Assembly: GCA_021401465.1 (NCBI GenBank)
Contig: JADDMT010000089.1
Coordinates: forward strand, 59,164-123,163
Origin: Teratosphaeria epicoccoides
Taxonomy: Eukaryota > Ascomycota > Dothideomycetes > Mycosphaerellales > Teratosphaeriaceae
DNA length: 64,000 nt
Direction of reading: 5' to 3'
Numbering within the stretch: the stretch's first letter is position 1; each line of letters opens with the position of its first letter. Of this stretch, positions 62,250-64,000 are shown piece after piece. The notes under the pieces are model-generated. The model was given only the letters and a program-made list of their open reading frames with translations. It did not search any database and was not told where the DNA came from. Made by a program: the position numbers and the translations under genes.

Positions 62250-64000
62250 TATCAACAATAATCTATCAGCACTAATATCGTCGTTGTTTTCACCATGCTA
62301 CCTCAGGTAATCGACTAGCCGCACTAAGACAAGTATGTGTAGCAAGCTATAGCTGTTAGTGTCTGCTATGTTAATATCCGCGAGACTATCATGCGGGAAG
62401 AACAGACGATTATTAGTCGCAGTTGCCTCGCAAGGCGGCTTAATGATTAGGGCTTCCGCAAATATGCACCTTATATTAGAGGTGATAATACAGTTAATAC
62501 TAGGGGGCTATTAGAACCACATAGGTTCTAATGCCTGCCCTTAGCATGTAGTGACCCTGCCACATATGGCAAGGGGGTCCTTCGTACATACATTGGCTCG
62601 TATGTCGTCTAAGTAGGATTAGTTGTCGACATAGGACGCCCCTATGTCGCTAACCCTATAGTACCCTTGCAGGGTTAGGCTCGGACATGCTTTCCCTTAT
62701 TAAGGAGCGTCAGGGGTTATAAGCACCCTTAGCGCTACCTCTGCGATAAGCAGAAAGCAGCGCTGTCTTGTACCTACTAAAAGGTCAGATTACTCTGTCA
62801 CACTATAAGATATTTTCATATTATATAGCATATACATCTATATTAGTTCTGCTTTCTCCCCCCTGCTTTACAGTCTAGCAGAGAATACTACGATATGTCT
62901 AGAGCACTACAAACTCGCAACTAACGCGTAGCGAGCGCTATCCTAAGTGCCTGCAATGGCGAAGCTAGCCTAAGTAACTAGCCTGTAGAAGTACCCCCTA
63001 CGAGCGACACTACATCGAGCGACAGTTCCGCTAGAGGCTGATTACATAGCAGACAAGGTAATAGACCCCCCGCATAGGGACTACAGCTAACCCTGACTAT
63101 CGACCTAGCCCTTATAGCCATGATTGTTAATTAGGTCGCGAACTGCCTTACGAACTAGAGCTAGAGCCGCACCGCTCCTAGTAGCGACAACAGCGAGGAC
63201 GACGAAGACGTCGCCATGAGTAGTACTAATGAACTAGCGGACGAAGAAATCTAGCGAGATTTCACGCTAGGGACCCGCGAAGACAACTTACTAGGAGGCG
63301 TAGACTCTCCGCGTGTGCCTGCGAACCTAGTGCCTAAATTCAGGGCCATAGTAGGCTAACTAGGAGGCAGTCGTAACGCACGCAACCCGAAGCCATTTAA
63401 GGGAGACACCTTAAAGGAGGCTCGAACTTTCTTGCAGGCGTGTAAGGCAGTTTTCGTGCTTAACCTACGCGGATATTCTACAGAGGGCAAACAAGTCGCC
63501 TTTAGTGTAATATAGCTCGAAGAGGATAAGGAACCTCGCAACAATTAGCATGAGTAGTATAACCTTATGCGGGTCTATGACAGAACGTATACGTAGGCAG
63601 ACTTTCGCTAGTTCTGTGTCGACTAGGTCGAGGATCTAGGGAATCGCGCCCTTACTGTGTCTGTCGAGTATAAGAGAGCTAAGCAGGGGAAGGGACAAAC
63701 AACCTCTAGCTTCGCTACCTATCTCGCTACGCTCGAGAGACAGATGCTACCCTATACTAAGACGTAACGCATGCGGCACTTGCTTGTCAAACTTAATGAC
63801 GATCTTTAGAACATAATCATGACTTTTCATGAACTTCTAACAACTCGGCAAGACCTCGTGTCCCTTGCGACACATGGAAATCACCTTGAAGCGAAATAGA
63901 AGATTAGGCGGTAAGGACAATAAGCGTCTAAGTCCCGAGGACCTACCGAAGGGCCGCTATCACAAGCGCCCTAGGGGCCACGTCTAACGCGGTAGTTTAT
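62250..64000 (+). mobile_element. Degraded LTR-type retroelement, 5' part, running off the window
   Basis: From about 62230 the sequence becomes TA-rich, full of TAG and TAA in all frames, with no intact gene. A gag-like reading follows at 63387 onward. TGTAGTGACC at 62547 resembles an LTR 5' end (TG...), and a palindrome TGCCACATATGGCA lies just inside. The second LTR and the pol region would be to the right of the window, so the LTR call is tentative. No target-site duplication can be checked. Confidence 0.6.
63387..63910 (+). pseudogene. Gag-like coding relic with RIP-type stops
   Basis: One plus-strand frame reads PKPFKGDTLKEARTFLQACK, the start of a fungal Ty3/Gypsy-type gag, and keeps gag-like character for about 170 codons. 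About a dozen stops interrupt it, all TAG or TAA and none TGA. They sit where Gln (CAG/CAA) or Trp (TGG) codons are expected. This fits C-to-T changes at CpA on both strands, as caused by RIP. Not functional. Confidence 0.6.

Noticed and set aside
1..64000. CRISPR arrays, bacterial insertion sequences, operons, riboswitches
   Set aside because: Looked for and not seen; the window is eukaryotic with spliced genes.

Overview
The window is nuclear DNA of a filamentous ascomycete. Evidence: compact genes with GT-AG introns of about 50-205 bp, most of them 50-95 bp; single-copy eukaryotic housekeeping genes; small secreted cysteine-rich proteins; and a retroelement relic whose stops are all TAG/TAA, as repeat-induced point mutation (RIP) would leave. 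A Dothideomycete (Capnodiales/Mycosphaerellales-like) is my best guess from the look of the proteins, but the sequence alone does not prove it. Gene models were built by hand: exons were joined only where a GT-AG pair restores one frame and a recognisable protein.

Layout. 0-5 kb: broken phosphoesterase gene at the left edge, DNA ligase I (hidden first exon carrying a PCNA-binding motif), and an F-box-like orphan. 5.4-14.5 kb: gene-sparse block with three predicted small secreted proteins, one of them a three-exon, six-cysteine protein. 14.6-30 kb: dense housekeeping block with CAP/Srv2, a RING-H2 ubiquitin ligase, a thiolase-like enzyme, a twice-broken SDR gene, an Egt2/LolT-like PLP enzyme, Rrg7, Mediator Med21, an orphan, and a membrane-anchored TBC RabGAP. 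30.6-45.2 kb: Mms1_N/DDB1-like protein, Avl9, Mak32-like kinase, a membrane protein with three UIM-like motifs, a BTB relic facing an intact BTB/zinc-ribbon gene, and mitochondrial IDH1. 45.6-50.3 kb: a six-exon, 1438-residue Ser/Thr-rich secreted protein with four PAN/Apple-like modules. 51.3-52.7 kb: ankyrin-family pseudogene. 53-59 kb: Bms1 and glutaminyl-tRNA synthetase. 59.4-64 kb: small orphan genes, a secreted possibly GPI-anchored protein, then a degraded gag-type retroelement running off the right edge.

How the genes relate. There is no operon-like pathway. Most neighbours are unrelated housekeeping genes in divergent or convergent pairs. Two themes stand out. Secreted or surface proteins sit in the sparse blocks (5-9 kb, 45-50 kb, 60-62 kb). 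Decayed genes are frequent (phosphoesterase, SDR, BTB, ankyrin, retroelement), so the region is turning over its accessory genes. The most novel items are the spliced cysteine-rich secreted protein at 6.6-7.0 kb, the PAN-like giant at 45.6-50.3 kb, and the membrane-tethered UIM protein at 38.8-40.7 kb.
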